Assembly (NCBI GenBank): GCA_944326475.1
Contig: CALVEC010000001.1
Coordinates: 105,985 to 169,984, forward strand
Length of the DNA: 64,000 bases
Direction of reading: 5' to 3'
From: Candidatus Gastranaerophilales bacterium
GTDB taxonomy: Bacteria; Cyanobacteriota; Vampirovibrionia; Gastranaerophilales; Gastranaerophilaceae
Shown here: positions 46,458-56,290 of the stretch, piece by piece
Layout: every line of letters starts with the position of its first letter
Numbering within the stretch: the stretch's first letter is position 1
Program-made: the position numbers and the translations under genes
Notes under the pieces: generated by a model
Database searches by the model: none
What the model saw: only the letters and a program-made list of their open reading frames with translations
What the model was told of the DNA's origin: nothing

Positions 46458-47480
46458 TCAAGCAATAATGTCATACGCTTTTAAAGGTTTTGTTCCGGAA
46501 GACAGCGAGGTTGTTGCGGCGATTTTCTTGTTTGAAGGCGGGTGATTGTAGGAAGTTTCCGGAATATTTTTGTCTCTTAGCCTGTAGACCTCGGCAACAC
46601 GCCTGTCTAAGTCTTCGGCGGATTTTTTGTACAATCCGACCACAAAATCCATCTCAGGGTCTTCAATTCCGTTTCCGTGTTTAATCCAAAACTCGCACTG
46701 TTTTCTGTAGGCGTCCTGTTCTTCGCGAATCGAGGTATAGGGGTCATTGTCTTTTGCGTGGATATTTTCGTGCACTATGTAACTCGCAACAAGTACGGGA
46801 TTAGCATAGACATAATCGTCCATAACGGTTATTTCACGCTTATTGTGTTCATACTGGGCAATGTTTGCACGCCCCGCCATACTGGCTGTTTTATTGAAAG
46901 AAACAACAATATCCTGCATATCTCTGAAAAATCTTCTGGGAAAAAAGCTGCAGGCAAGTTTAACAGCCTGATTAAGATTTTCCTGCGCGGTTTTTTGTTT
47001 TTCCTCACGGGCTTTTAGCGGGTCAACAAGAGCAAGGAGATAGTTTTCTGTCTCGAGCAGGTTTCTTTTTGCAAAATCATAATTCGGACGCTGACCGAGC
47101 ACCTGTTCAAACTGGAGTTTTGCTTTTGTATACTGTCCGTTGTTTTTGTAACACTCGCCGAGAAGCGTTCTGTTTTCAATGTCCTCCGGCTCTATTGCCA
47201 GCGCTTTTTCAAAATATTTTATGGCGTTTTTGTAATCGTTATTGAATTTATAAGTTTTTGCAAGGGGAAGAAAAACAGAAGTGTTGTCAGGGTTAATCGC
47301 AAGTGCCTTTTCGTACAAATCTATAGCACGCTCAAAATACCCCTCTTTCGAGGCTTCATCAGCTTGCAGTTTTAATATGTTATCCTGACTCATTTTCAAA
47401 GCCGCAAGCAGGTTTGGAGATTGCGTCTGAGAAAACGATATTCTTTGAGAAAAATTCATACTATGAGAAAACCTGAACAT
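46458..47480 (-). CDS. TPR protein with a HENIH metallopeptidase-like motif
   Basis: 340 residues from the ATG at 47480. Three TPR units (~35-140) contain AIDLYEKALAINPDN and AIKYFEKALAIEPED. The C-terminal domain (~170-290) carries a HExxH site, H237-E-N-I-H241 in SYIVHENIHAKDND, with Glu253/254 in SIREEQDAY as a possible third zinc ligand. The start is chosen from a TTGTTT-18-TATAAT promoter (-10 at 47497-47502) just upstream; 47459 is an alternative. There is no signal peptide. The substrate is unknown. It is a different protein from the HEFAH gene at 6400-7236. Confidence 0.65.
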   Translation of the reverse strand: MFRFSHSMNFSQRISFSQTQSPNLLAALKMSQDNILKLQADEASKEGYFERAIDLYEKALAINPDNTSVFLPLAKTYKFNNDYKNAIKYFEKALAIEPEDIENRTLLGECYKNNGQYTKAKLQFEQVLGQRPNYDFAKRNLLETENYLLALVDPLKAREEKQKTAQENLNQAVKLACSFFPRRFFRDMQDIVVSFNKTASMAGRANIAQYEHNKREITVMDDYVYANPVLVASYIVHENIHAKDNDPYTSIREEQDAYRKQCEFWIKHGNGIEDPEMDFVVGLYKKSAEDLDRRVAEVYRLRDKNIPETSYNHPPSNKKIAATTSLSSGTKPLKAYDIIA

Positions 47481-47612
47481 AAAAAAAATTGCCGTTATTA
47501 TATTTTTTGCACTCAAACTGAAACAATTTGTTAACGTTTTTACAACAATAAGCAATTTGTCTTCAAAAAAATATTTTATTTATACAACGCTATTATTACG
47601 GAAGGTATAAAA

Positions 47613-48017
47613 ATGTCAGTTAGTATTGTAAACGGCTTTGTCGTACCGAAAATACAATCATTAGAAATATCAAACGATGACATCAAAAAGTTAGGCATAA
47701 AACCCGAAGACTTTTCAAAAGTCGACAAAAATCAGGACGGACGCATCACTTATGACGAATTTTTGAGCAGCGGAATAAATTACAGCTCAATTTATAATGC
47801 CTACAAAGGAATGGCGCTTGAAGAAAAAGGCTACCTTGAAGGCGATGCTCTTAGAATTGCACAAGAAACAGGCAACATTGACGACCCCGAAAAAACCGCA
47901 AATAATCAGGGAATGCAGAATCCGTATGCAACAAGAAATCTTGCAGCAAACAATAATTTGAACCATCCGGCGGTTACAAATCCGGCTCTGGCAAACAAAT
48001 TTGACTACATGGCATAG
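47613..48017 (+). CDS. Small EF-hand protein
   Basis: 134 residues. One canonical EF-hand loop, D38-K-N-Q-D-G-R-I-T-Y-D-E49, with acidic residues at positions 1, 3, 5 and 12 satisfied by D, N, D and E. The C-terminal third is Asn/Pro/Ala-rich and probably disordered. GGAAGG is upstream of the ATG. It is presumably a calcium-responsive or structural protein; no signal peptide is obvious. Confidence 0.65.
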   Translation: MSVSIVNGFVVPKIQSLEISNDDIKKLGIKPEDFSKVDKNQDGRITYDEFLSSGINYSSIYNAYKGMALEEKGYLEGDALRIAQETGNIDDPEKTANNQGMQNPYATRNLAANNNLNHPAVTNPALANKFDYMA

Positions 48018-48174
48018 GGGCTGACCGGAGGGAACGCCCCTTGTGAGCAAGGTTGACGACGCGGGATTTGCAAAGCAAATCAAAGCGGAGTGCAAAACCT
48101 TGTGAACACCAATAATCCAAGAAGCGGATTTCAACATCTTACCGGCGCGGCGTTTAGCACAAAACGCGGAATTA

Positions 48175-48480
48175 AGTTAAAAGTTTAAAAATACGATTAT
48201 AGCTTTTTGTTCCACCCATTCTTTGGCGCAAAGAACGGGTGGAGCCTAAGAAACATGCCGACCTGCTGCTCCGCTCATACAGAAAGTAAATTGCACTCGA
48301 GTCTCATAACTCGCAGCCCATATTTTCGCAAAAAATCATAAACAAATTAAAGACCTTGAAAATAACTACGGGCTGCTCAAACAGATGAGACTAATCGTTG
48401 TTTAATTAACTTTCTGTAACTCGCTTTGCAAAGGTCGGCGGGGTTGCTAAATTCGTGAAACAGAAAAATAAAATAGTACG
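48175..48480 (+). repeat. ~300-bp nested inverted-repeat element, copy B
   Basis: Same orientation and arms as copy A. The outer hairpin differs in sequence but still pairs: CCACCC and TTCTTTG opposite CAAAGAA and GGGTGG, with a GCG loop, which supports selection on structure. Confidence 0.75.
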
Positions 48481-48566
48481 TCATGCTGAAGCGACGGGCG
48501 TTTGTGTCCGCTACAATATTTCCATGTTCAGCATCTTACCGGCGCGGCGTTCAGCGCAAAACGCGA
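48480..48566 (+). repeat. ~85-bp GCTGAAGC repeat
   Basis: TCATGCTGAAGCGACGGGCG to CATCTTACCGGCGCGGCG, directly abutting copy B as at copies C and D. Confidence 0.6.
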
Positions 48567-48785
48567 AGTGTGTAAGATCCTGAACACACACGTCTTGGAT
48601 TTTCTTCTCGCTCGCCCTACAGAAAATCCGTCTCACTCCCCGGGTTTTCACCCGTCCGAAAATTCGCTCACCAAGCAGGGGATGGAATATAACAGGCTTG
48701 TAGGTCGTGGAATAAGTTTGTAGCTTAGGCATACCTGTCCGACGAAGTCCGGCGCCTGTTGCCCCTCAATCCGTTTTTCCAGCCG

Positions 48786-49130
48786 TCAATACGAAAAATA
48801 CCTGTCAAAATCCACATCGTCAAAACTGCAGAGCAGCCTGAAAACCTCGTCGTCCTCGTCCATCCTCTGAAAATTGTACTCGTCAAATTTCCAGAGTTTC
48901 GGATTTATTCCCCGCACCCTGACTATATTTTTGTCCAAAAGGATTTTAAGCTTCTTTTTTACGACTTCCAGAGGGAGATTCAGGGATTTAGACAGCTCAA
49001 CTGCGGTAATACCGTCGTCATTGCTGCATTTTTCAGGCGTTAAAAACATAAGTTCAAGCCCCACGCTTTTTAAATCTTTATCTTCATCTGAAATATTATC
49101 GTATAACATACTATTATAATACCGCAACAT
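48786..49130 (-). CDS. Small winged-helix-like protein
   Basis: 114 residues. GITAVELSKSLNLPLEVVKK and KKLKILLDKNIVRVRG read like the helix-turn-helix and wing of a small winged-helix domain (~38-80). The remainder is acidic. It is probably DNA-binding or an interaction domain; no effector part is present. The start is uncertain (49130 or 49109); neither has a good ribosome site, although TATAAT lies just upstream of the second. Confidence 0.55.
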   Translation of the reverse strand: MLRYYNSMLYDNISDEDKDLKSVGLELMFLTPEKCSNDDGITAVELSKSLNLPLEVVKKKLKILLDKNIVRVRGINPKLWKFDEYNFQRMDEDDEVFRLLCSFDDVDFDRYFSY

Positions 49131-49155
49131 TTGAGTTTGCGCCAGTGCCGGAGAG

Positions 49156-49905
49156 CTATAGAGCGGACAGCCTCTGCTCCAGACTCTCTATTCTTGCGTA
49201 AGCTTCCGGATTATCGAGCGTTTTCAGCCAGAGTATTTCAAATTCCAGTGCTTTTAAAATTGCAATTTGCGATATTGATTGTTTACCGAAAACTATTTTT
49301 CTCGTCTCAAACCCGAAAAAATTCTCAAATTCGCAAAGTTTTTTTAAAAAATCAACAGATTCAGGTGTAACAGTACCGCCGGCAAGCATTTTTGTTCCGT
49401 AACCAGAAAGTTTTTTGCAAAGCTTTTTTGCATAACCGCAGCACTCGTCAGAATCCGCAAAACTACGTCCTGCACGCATTGAACGCCCAAAGTCCGTTCT
49501 GCCGAAAATTACTGCGGCTATTTGTGAAAATTCCGGTGTTTGAAAGATTTCCGCGCTGTTTTTTAACGCCTGAGCTGTTTCAATTGAGATACATAGCTTT
49601 TTATCAGCTATGCCGTATAAATTTGCGCCTTTTATAAATTTTTTCAGCGCATAAGCGGATTCAACCATAGGCGCAACAATTATATCCGCGTCTAATTGCT
49701 TTGCGTCTTTTATATCGCGAAAAGCAGAGCAGCCGCCTATTTTCAGCATAAATTTAAGACCGCATTCTTTTGCTGTATCTTTTAAAAGTTGCGCTTGCGC
49801 GTAGTCTGCCGCCTCCTCCTCAAACTCTGATTTAACGGCAATTGCGCCGAGACGCCCGAGTTCGCAAAGAAGCTGTTTTAAATCATTCCTGTAAGTCTTG
49901 AACAT
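49156..49905 (-). CDS. HpcH/HpaI aldolase/citrate-lyase-family protein
   Basis: 249 residues. IIVAPMVESAYALKKFI matches the Glu-containing metal-site segment of the HpcH/HpaI family, and the order of strands (FMLKIGG, LCISIET, AAVIFGRTDFGRS) fits a TIM barrel. The reaction is not determined. The start at 49905 is set by the promoter; an upstream frame to 49989 is open but unsupported. Confidence 0.65.
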   Translation of the reverse strand: MFKTYRNDLKQLLCELGRLGAIAVKSEFEEEAADYAQAQLLKDTAKECGLKFMLKIGGCSAFRDIKDAKQLDADIIVAPMVESAYALKKFIKGANLYGIADKKLCISIETAQALKNSAEIFQTPEFSQIAAVIFGRTDFGRSMRAGRSFADSDECCGYAKKLCKKLSGYGTKMLAGGTVTPESVDFLKKLCEFENFFGFETRKIVFGKQSISQIAILKALEFEILWLKTLDNPEAYARIESLEQRLSAL

Positions 49906-49912
49906 AATATTC

Positions 49913-49941
49913 ATAGTAAAAAAGAGCAAATTCGCTGTCAA
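49913..49941 (-). promoter_or_regulatory. Promoter of the HpcH/HpaI-like gene, leaderless layout
   Basis: Minus strand TTGACA (49936-49941), 17 bases, TACTAT (49913-49918), then seven bases to the ATG at 49905. No Shine-Dalgarno is present. Confidence 0.6.
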
Positions 49942-50100
49942 CCATGTTAAAAGCAAATTTACACGATGTATTGCGCAATTTTCACGCAAAAATTAATTTT
50001 TTTTAACACTTAACGCCAAAAAACAGAAAATTATTTGTATTCAAATTATGTTTATGTTACATTTCACATACTGGTTAATTATGAATTAAGGAGCAGAAAA

Positions 50101-50397
50101 TTGAAAAAATACGAATTATTGTCAATTATAAAACCGAACATGGACATTGAAGAAGCTGACAAAATTATTGCAAAAATTGAAGAAACAGTTAAATCAATGG
50201 GCGGAAACGTTTATGATACAGAAAAAATGGGAAGAAAAAAACTTGCGCATGAAATCCAGAATTTCAGAGACGGACATTTTGTTGCGCAAAAAATGGAGCT
50301 TCCCGCAGACAAAGTGTTTGAATTTAAAAGACAGCTCAGACTTAACGACAATCTTTTAAGAACCATGTTTATGGAAGAATCAAAAGTCAAAGCATAA
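50101..50397 (+). CDS. rpsF: 30S ribosomal protein S6
   Basis: 98 residues starting at TTG, not ATG: TAAGGAG lies ten bases before 50101 and the product then begins KKYELLSIIKPN, as in other S6 proteins. Longer starts add an unrelated 22 residues. It binds S18 on the platform of the small subunit. First gene of rpsF-ssb-rpsR. Confidence 0.95.
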   Translation: MKKYELLSIIKPNMDIEEADKIIAKIEETVKSMGGNVYDTEKMGRKKLAHEIQNFRDGHFVAQKMELPADKVFEFKRQLRLNDNLLRTMFMEESKVKA

Positions 50398-50416
50398 GTT
50401 AAGGCAGGAGTGAAAA

Positions 50417-50821
50417 ATGAGTTTAGCAAAAGCAGTAATATCCGGAACGGTTTACAGAGCGCCTGAAAAACGCTTTACGTCGAATAATATTCCTATTACG
50501 GCATTTGCAATGAATATTTCAGATACTGACGAATCGCTCGTCAGAGTCGTTGCAAAAGGAAATTTTGCAGAAACTGTTGAAAGTACCGTACACAAGTCGG
50601 ACAGAATTATCGTTGAGGGCAGGCTCCAAACAAACACGGTAAAAAATGAAGACGGCACTGAACGTAAGATTGTGGAAATCGACGCTTTCGCAATTGAACA
50701 TCTTGCAGGTTCGCAAAGCGCAGGCGCCCAGGGCGCAAAACCCTCCCCCGACAGTATTGTACAGTTCGGTCAACAAGAATTTTCAGAAGACTTAATCTCA
50801 GAAGACGAGATACCGTTTTAA
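50417..50821 (+). CDS. ssb: Single-stranded DNA-binding protein
   Basis: 134 residues. One OB fold (~1-105) and the acidic C-terminal tip SEDEIPF that recruits repair proteins. AGGCAGGAG precedes the ATG. Placement between rpsF and rpsR is the classical arrangement. Confidence 0.95.
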   Translation: MSLAKAVISGTVYRAPEKRFTSNNIPITAFAMNISDTDESLVRVVAKGNFAETVESTVHKSDRIIVEGRLQTNTVKNEDGTERKIVEIDAFAIEHLAGSQSAGAQGAKPSPDSIVQFGQQEFSEDLISEDEIPF

Positions 50822-50853
50822 TAACAATAACAAGTAAAATAAAGGATAAAAAC

Positions 50854-51084
50854 ATGGCAAGAGAACAAGCAGATAAGAAAAAACGTAAAAATTGTAATTT
50901 TTGTGCTGACAAAGTAGAAGTTATTGACTACAAAGATGCACAAAAAATCAGAAGATATTTAACAGAAGCAGGAAAAATTCTCCCGAGAAGAATTACCGGC
51001 ACTTGCGCAGAACACCAGAGAGAACTTGCACGTGCCGTTAAAAGAGCAAGAGAAGCTGCTTTAATCAACTACGTTTATGACTAG
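50854..51084 (+). CDS. rpsR: 30S ribosomal protein S18
   Basis: 76 residues. The core [20 protein letters not shown] and [20 protein letters not shown] is diagnostic. NCNFC at the N-terminus and TCAEHQ suggest the zinc-binding form. AAAGGATAAAAAC lies upstream. Confidence 0.96.
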   Translation: MAREQADKKKRKNCNFCADKVEVIDYKDAQKIRRYLTEAGKILPRRITGTCAEHQRELARAVKRAREAALINYVYD

Positions 51085-51160
51085 TATTTATTGACGGATA
51101 AAACAAAGCATTTTCACAAAATCTTAAATGTTGAAAAATCCGGTTACAACAATTCAAAAT

Positions 51161-51198
51161 GACGCACTGAGATAAGCATTGCAAGTGCGTCGTTTTGT
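51161..51198 (+). terminator. Terminator after rpsR
   Basis: GACGCACT (51161-51168) and AGTGCGTC (51184-51191) pair, followed by GTTTTGTT. The T run is moderate. Confidence 0.6.
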
Positions 51199-51276
51199 TG
51201 TGAGCAGCGCAGGGCTTTCTGTCAGACAAACAAAACACAGACAGCCCCAACCCTGCAATAATTTAAGTACAAATAA

Positions 51277-52599
<1,323 letters not shown>

Positions 52600-52859
52600 G
52601 GTTTGAGTGTTTGAGTGTTTGCGCAAGCTGTATACGTTCAACCGCCCGCTGCGCCATTGGCGTGAACGGGAAGATTGACTATCGCAGGAGGCGTTGAGAG
52701 ACAGCAAGCTACACCAGGTCAGACTTTTTTGCGACAAATATACTTTTGTACAATAAATGTATAAAAAAATAACGAGAACGAGCAATGAAATCTGCTGACA
52801 GATAGACTATATTATCATAGTAAATCCTCAACTCTTCTGATTGCTTGTACTTAGTGCTC

Positions 52860-52891
52860 CCCTTTCTTTTTTTAAGAAAGGGTTTTTTTTT
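52860..52891 (+). terminator. Strong Rho-independent terminator
   Basis: CCCTTTCTT and AAGAAAGGG pair over nine bases around a T loop and are followed by nine T. It is 260 bases past purA and is the best candidate for ending that transcript. Confidence 0.8.
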
Positions 52892-53053
52892 AAAAAATCG
52901 CCTAAAATAAAAAAAAGTGATTGTTTTTTTAAATAAATTTTTAAAAAGTCAATTCTTACAAAAAAAACAAGCTTAAACCCTTTAAGAACAATTGTTTCAG
53001 GCAAACGCGCCCAGGTTTAACCCTTGCTGCACTTGCGTTTGAACCGTACCATG

Positions 53054-53128
53054 CGCCCTATATAAAGAATAATATAATAATAGTTAATAGTATACTATAT
53101 ACTATTATTATATTCTTTATAATGGGCG
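53054..53128. repeat. 75-bp A+T-rich near-perfect palindrome
   Basis: CGCCC at the left and GGGCG at the right enclose arms of ATAAAGAATA and ATAATAATAGT type, with only two small mismatched spots in ~28 bp. The centre is TA-rich. TTTTTGG follows on the + strand. It could extrude as a cruciform or act as a recombination or boundary site. Confidence 0.65.
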
Positions 53129-53587
53129 TTTTTGGAAAAATTTTAGGGCTGAAAACCTGTACCGGAGAGCGTTTCGACGCTGGCGGTTTTTTGGGATTTT
53201 CAAAATGGGGTTGTATCCCTTTTGTGACAAGGATTTCCAGGATTTTAGAAAAAATAATTGTAACATTTTTTTTACATTTTTTTTGATTATTTTGATTATT
53301 TTGATTTTACGGACGACAGGGTTGCGGAGCGTAAAAAGGGCTGTTATACTGAGGATGTTCTTATTGAAGTTGGTGCTTAATATCCTGCAAGGCGCGCCCG
53401 CTGTAGAACAGTCCCTGAGGAGGCATTGCTTTTTGCAATGCAAGAGGCAGTATTGCCGGTCGTGTTTTTCCCGAAAAACTGGCACTCCGAAAGGGTTATA
53501 GAGTTCTTGTGTCAGAAATCAGTCTTATTGTTGTTTATTGTTATTGCTGGTTATTTATTGTTGATGCTGTGTATTGCAGTTTGGGAC

Positions 53588-53665
53588 GGGGAAGGAATAA
53601 AATACAGTCCACTCTTTGGGAAGGGGGGATACTATCGTATTTTTTAAATACATAATACTTACGTT
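53588..53665 (+). repeat. ~78-bp direct repeat, copy 1
   Basis: GGGGAAGGAATAAAATACAG through ATACTATCGTATTTTTTAAA to ATACTTACG. The second copy at 58977-59053 differs at a few bases. Both lie just upstream of an array promoter module. Confidence 0.65.
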
Positions 53666-53731
53666 TCAGCATGACGGATAGCAAAAGATTCCGCAGGCAT
53701 ACCTGCCCGCGGGAATGCAGCATAAAAAACA

Positions 53732-53740
53732 TGATATAAT
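53732..53740 (+). promoter_or_regulatory. Array promoter 1: extended -10, leaderless
   Basis: TGATATAAT is a perfect extended -10 element, and six bases (ACAAAA) separate it from the ATG. No -35 box or Shine-Dalgarno is evident. The same element precedes the starts at 54614, 55492, 59150, 61766 and 63111 with identical spacing, and occurs again at 63987-63995. Confidence 0.7.
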
Positions 53741-53746
53741 ACAAAA

Positions 53747-54277
53747 ATGAAAAAAGTATTTGTTATTCTGTTTTTACTCATCGGGCTTTGTGCGCAGGGG
53801 GTTGTGCTCAAGGGCGGGGTGCACTACACGGTCGAAAGCGCCCGCGAGGAAGCATTTTCGCGCGTCAAGTACAAAATCTCCATGGACGAGCACAAAAAAT
53901 ACCTCAAAGACCCCGGCTTCTCCCTCGACAAAAACGGCAAACCTAAAATCAGAAAGTTCGGACGGGATGTTACGTTTTTTTCGGACGGTGAATATTGTGT
54001 TTATTATTTACTTCGATGTACTGAATACTGCTATGACAAAAATGGAAAACTAACCGGATTGATTTATGACCTTGAAAGAGACTATCCTCGCTTAATTTCA
54101 AAATATGATATAAATGGTAATCTAGATACAATTTATTACATGGTAGAACAGAACTATGAGTATGTTTACGATTCCAAGAAAAACTATTTAGGTAAATGGA
54201 TTGATTCTTGCTTTTATGAACCTACTGGGGAAATATCAATAGAAAGATTTAAAATAAGGAGAAAAAATGCCAAATAA
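53747..54277 (+). CDS. Array protein 1: constant N-terminus, variable C-terminus
   Basis: 176 residues. The signal peptide MKKVFVILFLLIGLCAQG suggests signal peptidase I cleavage after AQG. A constant segment runs to about residue 76 (VLKGGVHYTVESAREEAF ... GRDVTFF). The remainder differs from the other copies but keeps a pattern of short YD/YY strands and Asn-Gly turns (CYDKNGKLTGL, KYDINGNLDTI), like MORN or YwqK-type repeats. It is followed by, and overlaps by 11 bases, a small partner ORF. Function unknown; a secreted or surface role is inferred. Confidence 0.7.
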   Translation: MKKVFVILFLLIGLCAQGVVLKGGVHYTVESAREEAFSRVKYKISMDEHKKYLKDPGFSLDKNGKPKIRKFGRDVTFFSDGEYCVYYLLRCTEYCYDKNGKLTGLIYDLERDYPRLISKYDINGNLDTIYYMVEQNYEYVYDSKKNYLGKWIDSCFYEPTGEISIERFKIRRKNAK

Positions 54278-54422
54278 AAAACATTCCTTAACAAGAAATG
54301 ACAACATGTTAGACAAACTCCGTCAGGAAGTCATAGAGTTTAACAAATTCAGAAAAGAAGTCATGAAAATCTATCAAGAGCAAATTTCTTTCTCAGAGCA
54401 GATTTCTGCCGCAGTAGTTTAG
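54267..54422 (+). CDS. Partner ORF 1 (51 residues)
   Basis: ATAAGGAG lies upstream of the ATG at 54267, inside the end of array gene 1. The first ~14 residues are specific to this copy (MPNKKHSLTRNDN). The rest, from MLDKLRQEVIEFNKFRKEV to QISAAVV, is shared with other copies. It is a charged amphipathic helix with no signal peptide. Confidence 0.55.
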   Translation: MPNKKHSLTRNDNMLDKLRQEVIEFNKFRKEVMKIYQEQISFSEQISAAVV

Positions 54423-54455
54423 TAGGCTGTGGTAAATTTTAATTTAGCGCAACAA

Positions 54456-54500
54456 AAACTAACGTTCGTTAATTTTTAACGAATCTCGCAGATTGTTTTT
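54456..54500 (+). terminator. Double hairpin after partner ORF 1
   Basis: TTCGTTAA-TTT-TTAACGAA, then GATTGT-TTTT-ACAATC. The same pair follows partner ORFs 2, 3 and 4 (near 55345, 56225 and 62524). T runs are weak, so termination is possible but not certain. Confidence 0.45.
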
Positions 54501-54613
54501 ACAATCAACGCTGGTACAGATGCTGAAACAAGTTCAGCATGACGGATAGCAAAAGATTCCGCTGGCATACCTGCCCGCGGGATGCAGCATAAAAAACATG
54601 ATATAATACAAAA

Positions 54614-55129
54614 ATGAAAAAAGTATTTGTTATTCTGTTTTTACTCATCGGGCTTTGCGCACAGGGGGTTGTGCTCAAGGGCGGGGTGCACTACACGGTC
54701 GAAAGCGCCCGCGAAGAAGCATTTTCCCGCGTCAAGTACAAAATCTCCATGGACGAGCACAAAAAATACCTCAAAGACCCCGGCTTCTCACTCGACAAAA
54801 ACGGCAAACCTAAAATAAGAAAGTTCGGACGGGAAGTCACGTTTTTTTCGGACGGTGAATATTGTGTATATTATCCAGCATCCGGTTATGTGTATTTTTA
54901 TAACACAAATGGAAATTTATTATCGTTATTAAATCAATCAGAAAGAAGTAATAGTGTTTTAATACAAAAATATGATACAACCGGAAACTTGATAAAAGTA
55001 TTTTTTGATATTACTTCTGAACATTCCTATGTTTACAATCCAGATAAAACTTATGAGGGACAATGGATTGGTGAAAATTTTTATGATGTCAATGGAAAAA
55101 TAACAGATACAAGAACAAAATGGGAGTAA
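54614..55129 (+). CDS. Array protein 2: constant N-terminus, variable C-terminus
   Basis: 171 residues. Residues 1-76 match copy 1 except for single changes (GREVTFF). The variable part has YFYNTNGNLLSLLNQ, KYDTTGNLIKVFFDI and YNPDKTYEGQWIGENFYDVN. The last segment, W(I/V)x(E/S)xFY followed by a D/E-x-x-G turn, recurs in every copy. It has its own extended -10 promoter at 54599-54607. Confidence 0.7.
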   Translation: MKKVFVILFLLIGLCAQGVVLKGGVHYTVESAREEAFSRVKYKISMDEHKKYLKDPGFSLDKNGKPKIRKFGREVTFFSDGEYCVYYPASGYVYFYNTNGNLLSLLNQSERSNSVLIQKYDTTGNLIKVFFDITSEHSYVYNPDKTYEGQWIGENFYDVNGKITDTRTKWE

Positions 55130-55131
55130 CA

Positions 55132-55299
55132 ATGACAAAAAACAATTTATTGCCTTATGGTAATCAGACTGAACAAAACTCAATGTTAGACAAACTCCGT
55201 CAGGAAGTCATAGAGTTTAACAAACTCAAAAAAGAAGTCATGAAAATCTATCAAGAGCAAATTTCCTTCTCGGCGCAGATTTCTGCCGCAGTAGTTTAG
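55132..55299 (+). CDS. Partner ORF 2 (55 residues)
   Basis: It starts three bases after array gene 2. The N-terminal ~18 residues are specific (MTKNNLLPYGNQTEQNS); MLDKLRQEVIEFNKLKKEV to QISAAVV is shared. GGGAG at 55122 may serve as its ribosome site. Confidence 0.55.
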   Translation: MTKNNLLPYGNQTEQNSMLDKLRQEVIEFNKLKKEVMKIYQEQISFSAQISAAVV

Positions 55300-55491
55300 T
55301 AGGCTGTGGTAAATTTTAATTTAGCGCAACAAAAACTAACGTTCGTTAATTTTTAACGAATCTCGCAGATTGTTTTTACAATCAACGCTGGTACAGATGC
55401 TGAAACAAGTTCAGCATGACCGACAGCAAAAGATTCCGCAGGCATACCTGCCCGCGGGAATGCAGCATAAAAAACATGATATAATACAAAA

Positions 55492-56001
55492 ATGAAAAAA
55501 GTATTTGTTATTCTGTTTTTACTCATCGGGCTTTGTGCACAGGGGGTTGTGCTCAAGGGCGGGGTGCACTACACGGTTGAAAGCGCCCGCGAGGAAGCTT
55601 TTTCGCGTGTCAAGTACAAAATCTCCATGGACGAGCACAAAAAATACCTCAAAGACCCCGGATTCTCCCTCGACAAAAACGGCAAACCAAAAATAAGAAC
55701 GTTCGGACGGGATGTCACGTTTTTTGAGGATGGAAGCTATTCTGTCTATCATAGCTCAAATGACATGTCATATTACTACAACAGCAACGGAACACTTTAT
55801 GAATTATCTTATTCACAAGGCTATGATTATCCACAATTAACTGTAAAATATGATATTAATGGCAAATTGACTTGTGTTGCGTTTGAGATGACCAGAGAAG
55901 AAGCGTATATGTATAGTGCTGATAAAAAATATTTAGGACACTGGGTTAAAGAAAAATTTTATGACTCTAATGGGAAATTCATTATGTATAGAAAATATTG
56001 A
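55492..56001 (+). CDS. Array protein 3: constant N-terminus, variable C-terminus
   Basis: 169 residues. Same signal peptide and constant part, with RTFGRDVTFF. The variable part contains SYYYNSNGTLYELSYSQ, KYDINGKLTCVAF and YSADKKYLGHWVKEKFYDSN. Extended -10 promoter at 55477-55485. The ~465 bases downstream are shared almost exactly with the sequence after array gene 4. Confidence 0.7.
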   Translation: MKKVFVILFLLIGLCAQGVVLKGGVHYTVESAREEAFSRVKYKISMDEHKKYLKDPGFSLDKNGKPKIRTFGRDVTFFEDGSYSVYHSSNDMSYYYNSNGTLYELSYSQGYDYPQLTVKYDINGKLTCVAFEMTREEAYMYSADKKYLGHWVKEKFYDSNGKFIMYRKY

Positions 56002-56013
56002 GAAAGGAAAATT

Positions 56014-56181
56014 ATGACAACAAATAAAACAACACTTCTAAGTGTAAAACCAGAACAAAACTCAATACTAGACAAACTCCGTCAGGAAGTCATAGAGTTT
56101 AACAAATTCAGAAAAGAAGTCATGAAAATCTATCAAGAGCAAATTTCCTTCTCGGCGCAGATTTCTGCCGCAGTAGTTTAG
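56014..56181 (+). CDS. Partner ORF 3 (55 residues)
   Basis: GAAAGGAAAATT precedes the ATG. Residues 1-18 are specific (MTTNKTTLLSVKPEQNS), then ILDKLRQEVIEFNKFRKEV to QISAAVV is shared. Confidence 0.55.
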   Translation: MTTNKTTLLSVKPEQNSILDKLRQEVIEFNKFRKEVMKIYQEQISFSAQISAAVV

Positions 56182-56290
56182 TAAGCTGTGGTAAATTTTA
56201 ATTTAGCGCAACAAAAACTAACGTTCGTTAATTTTTAACGAATCTCGCAGATTGTTTTTACAATCAACGCTGGTACAGATGCTGAAACAA

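Larger units (their letters stand above)
48018..48785. other. Repeat-filled gene-free region
   Basis: It opens with a GGGGC...GCCCC hairpin just after the EF-hand gene and a nested hairpin (CAAGGTT...AACCTTG enclosing GATTTGC-AAA-GCAAATC, ~48036-48105). Copy B of the 300-bp element, the 85-bp repeat and a ~70-bp fragment of the 355-bp repeat (48590-48660) follow. No credible gene. Confidence 0.65.
52600..53746. other. Gene-free boundary region between core and accessory DNA
   Basis: It holds a terminator (52860-52891), a 75-bp A+T-rich palindrome (53054-53128), a GCATTGC-TTTTT-GCAATGC hairpin near 53423, a ~78-bp segment (53588-53665) repeated at 58977-59053, and the repeat module that carries the first array promoter. 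Small ORFs here have no ribosome sites or sensible composition. Confidence 0.6.

Noticed and set aside
53117..53647. ORFs between the palindrome and the array
   Set aside because: No ribosome sites, low-complexity Ile/Leu/Phe or Cys/Arg composition, and strands conflict. Treated as non-coding.
53747..53806. Lipoprotein signal in the array proteins
   Set aside because: The only cysteine follows Ile-Gly-Leu, which is not an acceptable lipobox; AQG before VV suits signal peptidase I.
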